DNA from: Nitrospirota bacterium
GTDB lineage: Bacteria > Nitrospirota > Thermodesulfovibrionia > UBA6902
DNA length: 42,673 nucleotides
Reading direction: 5' to 3'
Assembly: GCA_016234115.1 (NCBI GenBank)
Contig: JACRHD010000030.1
Coordinates: 1 to 42,673 of the forward strand
Made by a program: the position numbers and the translations under genes. The notes beneath the pieces were generated by a model, which was given only the letters and a program-made list of their open reading frames with translations, made no database searches and was not told the DNA's origin. This document shows positions 34,703 to 42,445 of the stretch, piece after piece (positions within the stretch are counted from its first letter, which is position 1; each line of letters starts with the position of its first letter).

Positions 34703-35003
34703 GTGCCACGGCACAAGTCTGTTACATCAAAACATGTGACAGACACACCTTGCAGATACATAAGCGCATCCCCTCATCCGATACTGCAGTTCTATAACCA
34801 CCTGATTTTCAAAAAAATAAAAAAAAAAAAAAAAATGAAAAAGGCTCTTTACTGGTACTGATATTGCGATGGTAAGAATGTTTCCTTTGGGGCTTATCAT
34901 AAAGGGCGCTTAGTTATTATCCATTGAGTAAAGTTGGATTGGATTAAATTCAAAACCGCTTTGCGGTGATATCTTAAAATATTATTCGAGAAGGAGAAGA
35001 ATT
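34703..35003 (+). promoter_or_regulatory. Duplicated leader of PEP-CTERM gene 2 (copy B)
   Basis: The same elements as copy A: GTGCCACGGCAC, CTGTTACAT-CAAAAC-ATGTGACAG, TAACCACCTGATTTTC, A7-T-A17 (A17 at 34819-34835), ATGAAAAAGGCTCTTTAC, and the near-identical block ending GCGGTGATAT, then GAGAAGGAG and the ATG at 35004. The central spacer (about 34748-34793) differs from copy A, so selection or recent duplication has kept the flanks. The insert absent from A encodes part of a short ORF (34835-34861). Confidence 0.65.
34835..34861 (+). CDS. Possible leader peptide MKKALYWY
   Basis: ATG directly after the A17 tract, 8 codons ending Tyr-Trp-Tyr, then TGA. Reading past the TGA gives a further open stretch (YCDGKNVSFGAYHKGRLVII, then His) to 34927. 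In copy A a 17-nt deletion reduces it to MKKAL and stop. It may be an attenuator-type leader peptide or the relic of a small gene. There is no separate ribosome binding site other than A-rich sequence. Confidence 0.25.
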   Translation: MKKALYWY

Positions 35004-35693
35004 ATGAAGAGGGTATTTACGTTTCTATTCGTCTTGGCAATGGTTTTGGGATTTTCCATACAGGCTCATGCTGATACCCCTGTAACTTTTACGTTTGAAA
35101 CTGCCGGTACAGGTCCAGACCTTATTTGGGGTTCACAGGAAACGGAGCCACTAAAACAAAATGGTTTTATAATTGACGTTATAGACTCGGATGATGATGA
35201 CCATTATGGTGCTCATTTCCACGAGACTAATAGTATTAGCAATCCGAAAGTCCCTGATCGCCCGTCTGAGCAGAGAGGTGTTCTTTGGCATGACGCACCC
35301 ACTCAAAATAACCCGCTTTTTTTCATTCCAGAAGACCAGGATACCATATTCTCGCTGCAAAGTCTTGTCGTAGGAGCATCGACTGCTGATGGTTCGCAAA
35401 CTACAGGTGTTCAGTTTACAGCATTTCGTGACGGGAATCTTCTCGCGACCTCGATTTTACCTACCGTGACTAACGGATATATTAGTTATTCAGGGAGTAC
35501 TCTCGGTTTACTTGATGGTTTATATATGGATAGACTTGAGGTTATCGGGCTTAGTAATAGCTCAGTATCATACTATATGTTGGATGATGTTGCCATTAAT
35601 ACCGCTGTCGCCCCGGAACCTGTATCGATGGTGTTGTTCGGAGTCGGCGGGGTGGTACTGGCGGCCCGCAGGATGGTATCCAAAAGGCGATAG
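35004..35693 (+). CDS. PEP-CTERM sorting domain protein
   Basis: A 229-aa exported protein. The signal peptide MKRVFTFLFVLAMVLGFSIQ ends at AHA (about residue 23). The body is beta-rich, acidic and Asp/Ser-rich, with HYGAHFHETNS near residue 70. The C-terminus is a full PEP-CTERM tail: VAPEPVSMVLFGVGGVVLAA and RRMVSKRR (about 202-229), which an exosortase (EpsH type) would cut. No exosortase or polysaccharide genes are in the window, so its sorting machinery lies elsewhere. The start ATG at 35004 follows GAGAAGGAG. Confidence 0.88.
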   Translation: MKRVFTFLFVLAMVLGFSIQAHADTPVTFTFETAGTGPDLIWGSQETEPLKQNGFIIDVIDSDDDDHYGAHFHETNSISNPKVPDRPSEQRGVLWHDAPTQNNPLFFIPEDQDTIFSLQSLVVGASTADGSQTTGVQFTAFRDGNLLATSILPTVTNGYISYSGSTLGLLDGLYMDRLEVIGLSNSSVSYYMLDDVAINTAVAPEPVSMVLFGVGGVVLAARRMVSKRR

Positions 35694-35734
35694 GTATAAT
35701 TAACGATCAAGGAATAGTAAATTGTCGATGAAGA

Positions 35735-35766
35735 CGCTCACCGGTCGAAAGCCGGTGAGCGTTTTG
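35735..35766 (+). terminator. Intrinsic terminator after PEP-CTERM gene 2
   Basis: CGCTCACCGG-TCGAAAG-CCGGTGAGCG, a perfect 10-bp stem followed by TTTT. It lies 42 bp after the stop codon. Confidence 0.8.
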
Positions 35767-35876
35767 CATTAAATTTCGATTATAATTACGTCCAGCCGAT
35801 TTTTTCTCTTTATATCCATCCCGTACATTGTCTATAATTAAAACTGTAAATTCAGCATTAAAAGGAGGTTGGAGAA

Positions 35877-36146
35877 ATGATAGCTGAAAAGGACAAGAAT
35901 ATAATTTTGCAATTTGCTGAAAAGTACAATGTCGCCGCTGTTTTCCTTTTTGGCTCTTCGCTTGAAAAGGACAGGGAGTCAAACGATATAGATATCGCCG
36001 TAAAAGGGATTGAGCCTCGCTTATTTTTTAAATTCTACGCGGAGTTATTTAAACATTTGTCAAAGCCAGTTGATCTGATAGACCTTTCCAAAAAGACTTT
36101 GTTCAACAGCCTTGTGGAAGAGACCGGGGAAAAGATCTATGGATAA
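35877..36146 (+). CDS. mntA: MNT-type nucleotidyltransferase antitoxin
   Basis: An 89-aa minimal nucleotidyltransferase. The signature is GSS at 26-28 and DID at 37-39 (GS-x9-D-x-D), the metal and NTP site of the MNT fold. MNT proteins pair with HEPN RNases; in studied HepT/MntA pairs the MntA AMPylates a Tyr near the HEPN active site and inactivates the toxin. It starts at ATG 35877 with AAGGAGG upstream. Its stop overlaps the start of the HEPN gene by 8 bp, so the two are coupled. Confidence 0.88.
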   Translation: MIAEKDKNIILQFAEKYNVAAVFLFGSSLEKDRESNDIDIAVKGIEPRLFFKFYAELFKHLSKPVDLIDLSKKTLFNSLVEETGEKIYG

Positions 36147-36591
36147 TTTATCGAGACAGCTTATTGCAGAAAAAGAAAATGTGGAAAAGGCAATAAGTAA
36201 TCTTGAAACTGCGTTGTCCAGAGATGAGAAAACCGTTATCGAATTGGCGGCTACAGGCACATTTCTGCACAATATTTACAGCGGGATAGAGAATATCCTG
36301 AAACAAATTCTGAAGTATAAAGGCGTCACTGTCCCGAAATCCGATACGTGGCACAAAGAGTTGTTGAATTTTTCGGTTTCTCAGGGAATATTATCTGAGC
36401 CGCTCGCCGATTCTCTTTACGAATATTTGACGTTCAGACATTTCTTCGTTCATGCATATGGGTTCATGCTTGAAGAAGACCAATTAAAGGATCTGGCAAA
36501 TAATATTTCAGACATTTGGTCCCGGTTTTTGACTGAAACAGAAAGTTTTTTTAACCGCATGAGCCGCAATCCTGAAGACCCGCTACCATAA
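36139..36591 (+). CDS. hepT: HEPN-domain RNase toxin (HepT-like)
   Basis: A 150-aa all-helical HEPN protein. The active-site motif R-x4-H-x-Y is R100-H105-Y107 (RHFFVHAY); the Tyr is the AMPylation target in known HepT/MntA systems. The start was set at the ATG at 36139 (MDNLSRQLIAEKE), which overlaps the MNT stop as ATGGATAA; the frame is open to 36112 inside the MNT gene. It probably cleaves RNA, with tRNA as the target in studied systems. The pair is inserted between PEP-CTERM gene 2 and a decayed third PEP-CTERM tail. Confidence 0.85.
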   Translation: MDNLSRQLIAEKENVEKAISNLETALSRDEKTVIELAATGTFLHNIYSGIENILKQILKYKGVTVPKSDTWHKELLNFSVSQGILSEPLADSLYEYLTFRHFFVHAYGFMLEEDQLKDLANNISDIWSRFLTETESFFNRMSRNPEDPLP

Positions 36592-36605
36592 AACATTTAA
36601 GAATC

Positions 36606-36691
36606 GCGCCTGAATATGTCAGCTCCATCCTCTTTGTAACCGGCGGGCGCTGCTGGCGGGGAGAAGGTTTTTGAGAAAGAAGAGAGCATAA
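36606..36691 (+). pseudogene. Decayed tail of a third PEP-CTERM gene
   Basis: APEYVSSILFVTGG in one frame and [14 protein letters not shown] followed by a stop in another together give a PEP-CTERM end, broken by a small deletion near GGCGGGCGCTG. The sequence is close to the tail of gene 1 ([12 protein letters not shown]...LLAGRRFLK). The 5' part of this gene is gone; the HEPN/MNT pair lies where it would have been. Confidence 0.75.
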
Positions 36692-36716
36692 CATCCGCCT
36701 CAACAAATTAACGTAA

Positions 36717-36745
36717 AAAGGGCTGGTCATCCAGCCCTTTGTTAG
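36717..36745 (+). terminator. Intrinsic terminator after PEP-CTERM remnant
   Basis: AAAGGGCTGG-TCAT-CCAGCCCTTT, a perfect 10-bp stem, followed by GTTAG. The A/T ends of the stem make it active in both directions in principle. It would end the HEPN/MNT transcript. Confidence 0.7.
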
Positions 36746-36848
36746 CGCTGTGGCTGCTCTATGGTGATTTAGCCCAGGAAACAATCCCGTTTATGATAAA
36801 ATAGCTTATAAAATTTCGGGAGGGCATTTTGCAGCGGCAAAAGACATA

Positions 36849-37013
36849 ATGATCAAAGTCATTCAGGAACAGCCTGATGACAGCAGCTTCGATGAAATCC
36901 TGAGAGAGCTTGCTTTTCTGAAGATGATCGACAGAGGGTTGTCAGACTCGGATAGAGGGAACGTTGTTTCTCATGAAGAAATGGGGAAGCGTATTGCCTC
37001 GTGGCAAAAATAA
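36849..37013 (+). CDS. Small antitoxin of a ParE-type module
   Basis: A 54-aa acidic protein beginning MIKVIQEQPDDSSFDEILRE and with a C-terminal GNVVSHEEMGKRIASWQK, the end typical of antitoxins paired with RelE/ParE toxins. The start ATG at 36849 has no close ribosome binding site. The following toxin frame begins with GTG at 37001 inside its last codons. The toxin is truncated, so this antitoxin is probably a survivor without its partner. Confidence 0.7.
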   Translation: MIKVIQEQPDDSSFDEILRELAFLKMIDRGLSDSDRGNVVSHEEMGKRIASWQK

Positions 37014-37111
37014 ACTGGACGAAAGAAGCTGAAGACCGGCTAAAGATAGTTTTCGATTATATTGCTGAAGATAATAAAGATGCTGCAATAAGACTTGTCG
37101 ACGCAATATAA
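37001..37111 (+). pseudogene. Truncated ParE-type toxin
   Basis: A GTG start gives AKINWTKEAEDRLKIVFDYI and AEDNKDAAIRLVDAI, the first two helices of a ParE/RelE toxin, then a stop after 36 codons. A full ParE has about 95 residues. The remaining strands with the toxin active face are absent before the HU-type gene end at 37132. It is very probably inactive. Confidence 0.8.
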
Positions 37112-37131
37112 AGGATAGAAAGCAGACGCGC

Positions 37132-37413
37132 CTAAACCTTGTTCACCATCTCCCTGAGCTCTTTGCCGACTTTAAAGAAAGGCACCTTCTTCGGCGGGAC
37201 GCTGACGGCCTCTCCGGTCTTCGGGTTTCTTGCCTTCCTGGCGTTTCTGGCGCGAAGCCTGAAATTGCCGAAGCCCCTTATCTCGACCTTGTCTCCCTTT
37301 GAAAGGGCCTCCTTGATGCTGTCGAACATGGTCTCTATGATGACTTCAACCTGTTTCTTTGAGAGTCCTTCAACCTTTTCAGATATTTTTTCAATGAGAA
37401 CCGATTTTGTCAT
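37132..37413 (-). CDS. HU/IHF-family DNA-binding protein
   Basis: A 93-aa DNA-bending protein: an N-terminal helical part (MTKSVLIEKISEKVEGLSKK), then IRGFGNFRLRARNARKARNP with the beta-arm proline region (NPKTGEAVSVPPKKVPFF) and the C-terminal FKVGKELREMV. It is slightly longer than HU and closest to IHF subunit types. It is the last gene in the order rpsA-sppA-hup; in enterics ihfB also follows rpsA, which favours an IHF-beta-like role. The start is ATG 37413 with GGAGG upstream. Confidence 0.92.
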   Translation of the reverse strand: MTKSVLIEKISEKVEGLSKKQVEVIIETMFDSIKEALSKGDKVEIRGFGNFRLRARNARKARNPKTGEAVSVPPKKVPFFKVGKELREMVNKV

Positions 37414-37467
37414 GATATCCTCCGAATAAAAAATATGAAATATGAAATATGAAATATGAAATTCTCA

Positions 37468-38316
37468 TTACGGCGTCATCAGGTATTTCAGGCTGATGCC
37501 GTGAAATACATTGTTTAATATTTTCCCTGCAAATTCCCCCTTTAACAAATCCAGGACGCCGAACTCTTCTTTTTTCTCGACCACCTCAGGGTCGCCTTTG
37601 ATGCCTGTCAGCTTTCCTGCCAGCAGGATCGCGTCCTGAAGGTTGCCGAGCTCGTCTACAAGCCCCGCCTGCTTCGCCATCCTGCCGGTAAAAATGCGCC
37701 CGTCGGCGAGTTTTTTAATCTCTTCAAACTTCATTCCCCTGCCGTCGGAGACAGCCTGGATGAACTGGCTGTGCACATCGTCCAGGACATCCTGGAGGAT
37801 CTGTTTTTCCTCGGGTTTCAGGGACTTGAAAATCGAGGCAAGGTCTTTATGCTCGCCGCTCTTTATTACCTGGGCCTCAACGCCAATCTTCTGCATCAGA
37901 CCCGAGATGTTCGGGATTTCCATTATTACGCCTATCGACCCTGTCAGGGTCCCGGCATTTGCCACTATTTTGTCTGCCGGGGCCGATATGTAATAGCCCC
38001 CTGAAGCCGCCACTGTTCCCATGGAAACTATGACCTTTTTCTTTTCTTTCAGCTTCAGGACTTCTTCGTATATCTCCTGTGAAGGCGCCACGGCCCCGCC
38101 GGGGCTGTCGACCCTCAGGATAACGGCCTTTATGGAATTGTCTTTAGCATATTCTTTAAGCTCTTCAATGACATCGGTCGAGTCGACTATGACGCCGGTA
38201 ACGCGCACAAGGGCGACTTTTTCGCCTAACGGCACTTTACGGCTGAATGTCAACATAAGACTAAGGATTGCAATGACTGCAAATATTGCAACGAAAAAGA
38301 TCAGGACTTTCTTCAA
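37468..38316 (-). CDS. sppA: Signal peptide peptidase SppA
   Basis: A 282-aa membrane-bound serine protease of the short (36 kDa) SppA type, which degrades cleaved signal peptides. There is an N-terminal anchor (residues about 3-23). The catalytic Ser is in GTLTGSIGVI, the Lys in the following segment (QVIKSGEHKDLASIF), and the VDSPGGAV and VAASGGYYIS strands are typical. It lies 20 bp after rpsA and 54 bp before the HU-type gene, probably in the same operon. Confidence 0.92.
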   Translation of the reverse strand: MKKVLIFFVAIFAVIAILSLMLTFSRKVPLGEKVALVRVTGVIVDSTDVIEELKEYAKDNSIKAVILRVDSPGGAVAPSQEIYEEVLKLKEKKKVIVSMGTVAASGGYYISAPADKIVANAGTLTGSIGVIMEIPNISGLMQKIGVEAQVIKSGEHKDLASIFKSLKPEEKQILQDVLDDVHSQFIQAVSDGRGMKFEEIKKLADGRIFTGRMAKQAGLVDELGNLQDAILLAGKLTGIKGDPEVVEKKEEFGVLDLLKGEFAGKILNNVFHGISLKYLMTP

Positions 38317-38336
38317 CTATAATCCCCCGGTATATC

Positions 38337-39914
38337 TTAGCCGATTACTGTTTTCATGCTGAGATCTATCTTTCTCTCGGCGGTGTTGACATTTATAATC
38401 CGGGCAGTCACTTCATCTCCCGTTTTGAAGAGGTCTTCCATTTTTTCATCGGGTCTCTTTTCAATTTCCGACCTGTGGACCAATCCCTCGACCCCGTCTT
38501 CAAGCTCTACAAAGATGCCGAACTCGACTACGGTCGATACCTTCCCGCTAACTGTGTCTCCGAGCTTGTATTTGTCCGGGATCGCCTGAAGCCAGGGATC
38601 GGGAGTGAGCTCCTTGAGACCTACGGAGATCCGCTCCTTCTCCGGCTCGACGGTAAGGACGGCCACCTCAATCTGCTGGCCTTTTTTCAGGACGTCCGAC
38701 GGGTGCTTGACGCGTTTGACCCAGGAGATGTCCGATATGTGGAGCAGGGCGTCTATCCCCTCTTCAAGCGCGATGAAGGCCCCGAAATCGGCAAAGCTCT
38801 TCACCTTGCCGGTTATCCGCTGTCCGACTGTGTATTTATTTTTCGCAAGCTCCCAGGGGTTGGGTTTGAGCTGTTTGATGCTCAGTGATATCTTCTTGTC
38901 TTCCCTGTTCACTTTCAAGATTACGGCCTCTACCTTGTCTCCGACTGAAAAATATTTTGAAGGCTTAAGGGATTTCTCTACCCAGTCGATTTCGCTTACA
39001 TGTATCAGCCCTTCCACGCCTTCTTCAAGTTCGATAAATATGCCGTAATCGGTGGTTGTAATGACTTTTCCCATGACCTTTGTCCCCGCGGGATATCTTT
39101 CTTCAACGGAAATCCAGGGATCGGGTCTTTTCTGCTTGTAACCGAGCGTCACCTTCCCGGCTTCGGGATTAAATGACAATATGACGACCTCTATTGAATC
39201 GCCGATGCTGAATAATTCACCGGGATGACTGATCCTCCCCCATGACATGTCGGATATGTGCAGCAGTCCGTCTATCCCGCCGAGATCGATGAAGGCCCCG
39301 TAGTCGGTGAGGTTCTTGACCGTGCCGGTCACAATGGCCCCTTCCTGCAGTGTGCCGAGGGTCTGTTCCCTCAGTTTGCTCCGTTCTTCTTCCATAAGGG
39401 CGCGTCTTGAGACGATCACATTGGAGCCTTTGTGGTTGATGTTGATCACCTTGAAGGCACAACTCTTACCAAGCAGATGGTCCGTGTTTTTTGTGGCCTT
39501 GATGTCGATATGGGAGCCCGGAAGGAATGCGCTTATCCCTCCGATGGTCACCGTCATCCCGCCTTTTACCTTCCCGGTAATCTTCCCTTTGACAGGCAGG
39601 CCCTTGTTAAAGGCGTCTTCGAGCATGTCCCAGGTCTTTATCCCTTCAGCTTTCTGCCTCGAAAGCTTCACAAAGCCGTTGACGTCATGGAGGTTCTCGA
39701 CAAACACCTCGATGTCGTCTCCGGGCTTCAGGTGGTCGTGTTCATTCTCCAGGAGTTCTCCCAGCGGGATGAACCCCTCGCATTTCGTCCCGACGTCGAC
39801 TATGATCCCATCCGGCTTTATCTGAAGAACGTTGCCCCTGATAATGGCCCTTTCTTTCAACCTCCTGAAAGTGTCGGCGTAAAGTTTTTCCAATTCATTC
39901 ACTTGTTGTTCCAT
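38337..39914 (-). CDS. rpsA: 30S ribosomal protein S1
   Basis: A 525-aa mRNA-binding protein with six S1 domains. Clear repeats end in GFIPLGEL, GLLHISDMSWGRISHP, GLIHVSEIDW, ALLHISDISWVKRVKHP and GLVHRSEI, each preceded by a DYGIFIELE- or DFGAFIALE-type strand. Domains 1-2 bind the ribosome and 3-6 bind mRNA. It lies 14 bp after ispH; the ATG at 39914 is followed by EQQVNELEKLY, a normal opening. Part of cmk-plsC-ispH-rpsA-sppA-hup. Confidence 0.95.
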   Translation of the reverse strand: MEQQVNELEKLYADTFRRLKERAIIRGNVLQIKPDGIIVDVGTKCEGFIPLGELLENEHDHLKPGDDIEVFVENLHDVNGFVKLSRQKAEGIKTWDMLEDAFNKGLPVKGKITGKVKGGMTVTIGGISAFLPGSHIDIKATKNTDHLLGKSCAFKVININHKGSNVIVSRRALMEEERSKLREQTLGTLQEGAIVTGTVKNLTDYGAFIDLGGIDGLLHISDMSWGRISHPGELFSIGDSIEVVILSFNPEAGKVTLGYKQKRPDPWISVEERYPAGTKVMGKVITTTDYGIFIELEEGVEGLIHVSEIDWVEKSLKPSKYFSVGDKVEAVILKVNREDKKISLSIKQLKPNPWELAKNKYTVGQRITGKVKSFADFGAFIALEEGIDALLHISDISWVKRVKHPSDVLKKGQQIEVAVLTVEPEKERISVGLKELTPDPWLQAIPDKYKLGDTVSGKVSTVVEFGIFVELEDGVEGLVHRSEIEKRPDEKMEDLFKTGDEVTARIINVNTAERKIDLSMKTVIG

Positions 39915-39928
39915 GGTTGTTTATTATA

Positions 39929-40768
39929 TTACCTCCTGGCTGAAATTTCTCTTATTCTATTCACAGCGTCATCTATAATCCACTGGGGGGTCGAAGCGCC
40001 ACCCGAGATTCCGACCTTGCTGACTTCCTTAAACCACGCGCCGTCTATCTCCCCGGCCGTTTCAATATGATATACTTTATCACAAACCTCAGCGGAAAGT
40101 TTAACAAGCTGGTTTGTGTTCGCGCTGTTCTTGCCCCCGACAATGATCATGAGGGCCACTTTTCTGGCGAGTTCCCTGGTCTCTTTCACTCTCTGAACGG
40201 TTGAATCGCATATGGTATTGTATATTTTAACTTCTCTCGCCTTCCCGATCACGTGCAATACGACCTTTCTGAATGTTTCAAAAGACTGCGTCGTCTGGAC
40301 GATTATTCCGACCTTTTTCTGAACATTGGGCATATCATCCGCATCGTTGGCTATGATTACATTCTCTCCTGCAAAACCTATCAGCCCCTGTACCTCGGGA
40401 TGGCGCTCATCCCCGATGATGAGGACCTGATATCCCTCGTCTCTCAGTATCTTCGTAAAGTTCTGAGCTTTTTTGACAAAGGGGCATGTGGCGTCAATAA
40501 CATTATACCCCATTTTTTTTGTATCGGAATAAACTTCCGGCGCCACGCCGTGGGTCCTGATAATAAGGGTCTTGATATCGGCGGAGGAAAGGTCATTGAC
40601 GGTATCTATGCCTTTACTCCGGAGCTCCGCTACGACCTGCGGGTTGTGTATGAGGGGGCCGTATGTAAATACGCCTTCTTTGGCCTCCTTGGCAAGGTTG
40701 AAGGTTATATCGATAGCGCGTTTGACCCCGAAGCAGAACCCCGCTTTTTTAGCGACCATTATCCGCAT
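39929..40768 (-). CDS. ispH: 4-hydroxy-3-methylbut-2-enyl diphosphate reductase
   Basis: A 279-aa iron-sulfur enzyme, the last step of the MEP isoprenoid pathway. The three cluster cysteines are C12 (GFCFGVKRA), C95 (DATCPFVKK) and C187 (NTICDSTVQ). The ERHPEV segment (121-126) carries the catalytic His and Glu. It overlaps the end of plsC by 20 bp. The fusion of ispH to rpsA seen in some bacteria is absent here; the two are separate but adjacent. Confidence 0.96.
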   Translation of the reverse strand: MRIMVAKKAGFCFGVKRAIDITFNLAKEAKEGVFTYGPLIHNPQVVAELRSKGIDTVNDLSSADIKTLIIRTHGVAPEVYSDTKKMGYNVIDATCPFVKKAQNFTKILRDEGYQVLIIGDERHPEVQGLIGFAGENVIIANDADDMPNVQKKVGIIVQTTQSFETFRKVVLHVIGKAREVKIYNTICDSTVQRVKETRELARKVALMIIVGGKNSANTNQLVKLSAEVCDKVYHIETAGEIDGAWFKEVSKVGISGGASTPQWIIDDAVNRIREISARR

Positions 40769-41387
40769 AACACCTCTTTAATTCCCCGATCGCGGCCATA
40801 ATCCGCCTGCTGATATCTTCGTAATCAGGCTGGACCGGGTAATTTTCTTCATGACTAAGAGTATAATATATCGGTTTATCAAATACTACTGTAATCCTTG
40901 CCCTTCTCAGCCACCTTGCGTCTACAGGCAGCGCCCTGTCGGTCCCCTTGATAAAAACGGGAACGATGGGGGCATTGCTCAGGCGTGCAACCATGCCTAT
41001 CCCCCGCTTGCCTTCAAGCAACTCGCCGGTTTCGCTCCTCTTCCCTTCGGGGAACAGGACGACAGCTTCTCCTGATTTCAGCCTCCGGACGGCTTTTTTA
41101 ATGGTCGAAGGACTCGTTCTTTGCCTGTCAACAGGGATTGCGGTCTGCTTTATTGCCCACCTTAATACGGGTATTGCGAACAGCCCCTTCCTCGCCATAA
41201 AGGTGGCCCTTCTCGGGAGTACGGCCCCTATCAGAGGAGGGTCTAAATAGCTTATATGATTTGCGGCTATGATTACCCCTCCTTTCAGAGGGACATTCTC
41301 CTTCCCCTTAACGACGATTCCTCCGTTTATGCCGAGAATGAACCGTATAATAATCTGGGTAAGCCTGTATATGAAATTTAATAACAC
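40749..41387 (-). CDS. plsC: 1-acyl-sn-glycerol-3-phosphate acyltransferase
   Basis: A 212-aa membrane-associated acyltransferase making phosphatidic acid. Motif I is NHISYLD (H-x4-D), then RRATFMARKGLF, motif III FPEGKRSETGEL and the APIVPVFIKGTD end. The hydrophobic N-terminus (FIYRLTQIIIRFILG) anchors it. It lies 8 bp after cmk and overlaps ispH, as in the common cmk-plsC-ispH-rpsA order. Confidence 0.94.
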   Translation of the reverse strand: MLLNFIYRLTQIIIRFILGINGGIVVKGKENVPLKGGVIIAANHISYLDPPLIGAVLPRRATFMARKGLFAIPVLRWAIKQTAIPVDRQRTSPSTIKKAVRRLKSGEAVVLFPEGKRSETGELLEGKRGIGMVARLSNAPIVPVFIKGTDRALPVDARWLRRARITVVFDKPIYYTLSHEENYPVQPDYEDISRRIMAAIGELKRCYADNGR

Positions 41388-41395
41388 ACGTATCC

Positions 41396-42043
41396 TTATT
41401 TCTTAAGGTGATCCATCACCTTTTCAACAACCTCCTCTATGCTCAGCCCGGTTGAATCTATATATATCATATCGCCGGTCCTTGTGAGGGGAGATGTCTT
41501 CCGGGTCGAATCCCTTGTGTCTCTCTTCTTTATGTCTTCAACAGTCGCCTCAAGCGTGATGCAGAGGTCTTTTAATTTCAGCTCCTCGTATCTCCTCCCG
41601 GCCCTCTCTTCAACTCCGGCGTCGAGATAGAATTTGTTTTCCGACTCCGGGAATATGACGGTCCCCGTGTCCCTTCCTTCGATCACGACCTTCCCCTTAA
41701 GGCACATGTCCCTCTGTATCTCGAACAGCCCCTGCCTTACAACAGGAATAGCGGATATCCGTGAGCTTAATTCCCCGATTTCGGCGGTCCTGATCTCTGA
41801 AGAAACATCCATACCATCAACGGAAATCCTTTCACCGATGAAGGAGATGGATACGTCTTTGAGCAGCTTCGCCAGCGAGCTCTCATCTTCAGGATCAATT
41901 TTCATTTCCCGGGCCTTCCACGCAACGGCCCTGTACAGGGCGCCGGTATCAAGATACCCGTACCCGAGTCTTTTCGCAAGGAGCCTTGCTATAGTGCCCT
42001 TGCCCGCGCCGGAAGGCCCGTCTATGGTGATTACTGATTTCAT
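41396..42043 (-). CDS. cmk: Cytidylate kinase
   Basis: A 215-aa P-loop kinase that phosphorylates CMP and dCMP. Walker A is GPSGAGKGT near residue 9; substrate-binding motifs are YLDTGALYRAVAW and IEGRDTGTVIFPE, with a LID-like DTRDSTRKTSPL segment. It is the first gene of the minus-strand operon. The ATG at 42043 gives the canonical MKSVITIDGPSG start. Upstream, 42044-42164 shows no clear promoter. Confidence 0.95.
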   Translation of the reverse strand: MKSVITIDGPSGAGKGTIARLLAKRLGYGYLDTGALYRAVAWKAREMKIDPEDESSLAKLLKDVSISFIGERISVDGMDVSSEIRTAEIGELSSRISAIPVVRQGLFEIQRDMCLKGKVVIEGRDTGTVIFPESENKFYLDAGVEERAGRRYEELKLKDLCITLEATVEDIKKRDTRDSTRKTSPLTRTGDMIYIDSTGLSIEEVVEKVMDHLKK

Positions 42044-42164
42044 GATGTGCTGTTAACGCTGCTACAGAATATATAGCTTCAAGATGCTGGTTATAATAAC
42101 AAAAATGGAAATCCTTAATCTATGCTGGGGATAAAAGCGGCTGGGGGGATGATATTTAAGATAT

Positions 42165-42445
42165 CTAAACTGCCGGCCATTTACGAGAATGATAAAGTAC
42201 TCTCAAAATCTGAATGCTGACTTCATGAGTGCGATAAACCACTATAAAAGGGGTGCCGGAGACGATAAGTTCTCTTGTTCCCAATACTCGCCTTGTCTGC
42301 CTATATTGGGATATTCAGCCACGTTCTCAACAGCCTCCCTGACTCTTTCAGCCATCCGCTGCGCTGCTTTTGGACTGTCTTGCGATATAAAATCACCGGC
42401 ATCTTTGAGATCATTAAGAGATGGAATCGTCCACTCAAGATGCAC
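42165..42445 (-). pseudogene. Frameshifted ParE-type toxin
   Basis: It starts at GTG 42445, with LEWTIPSLNDLKDAGDFISQ and ERVREAVENVAEYPNIGRQG, a ParE core. After that, the expected GTRELIVSGTPFIVVYR strand is found one base out of frame, ending LRVLYHSRKWPAV and a stop at 42165. One lost base near 42287-42291 (GGC-GAG where GGC-CGA is expected) explains it. In the zero frame it stops at 42242. The toxin is probably inactive. Confidence 0.85.

Noticed and set aside
34835-34927. Selenocysteine reading of the in-frame TGA in the leader ORF
   Set aside because: No SECIS-like hairpin was recognised just after the TGA, there is no known selenoprotein match, and copy A lacks the region through a 17-nt gap.
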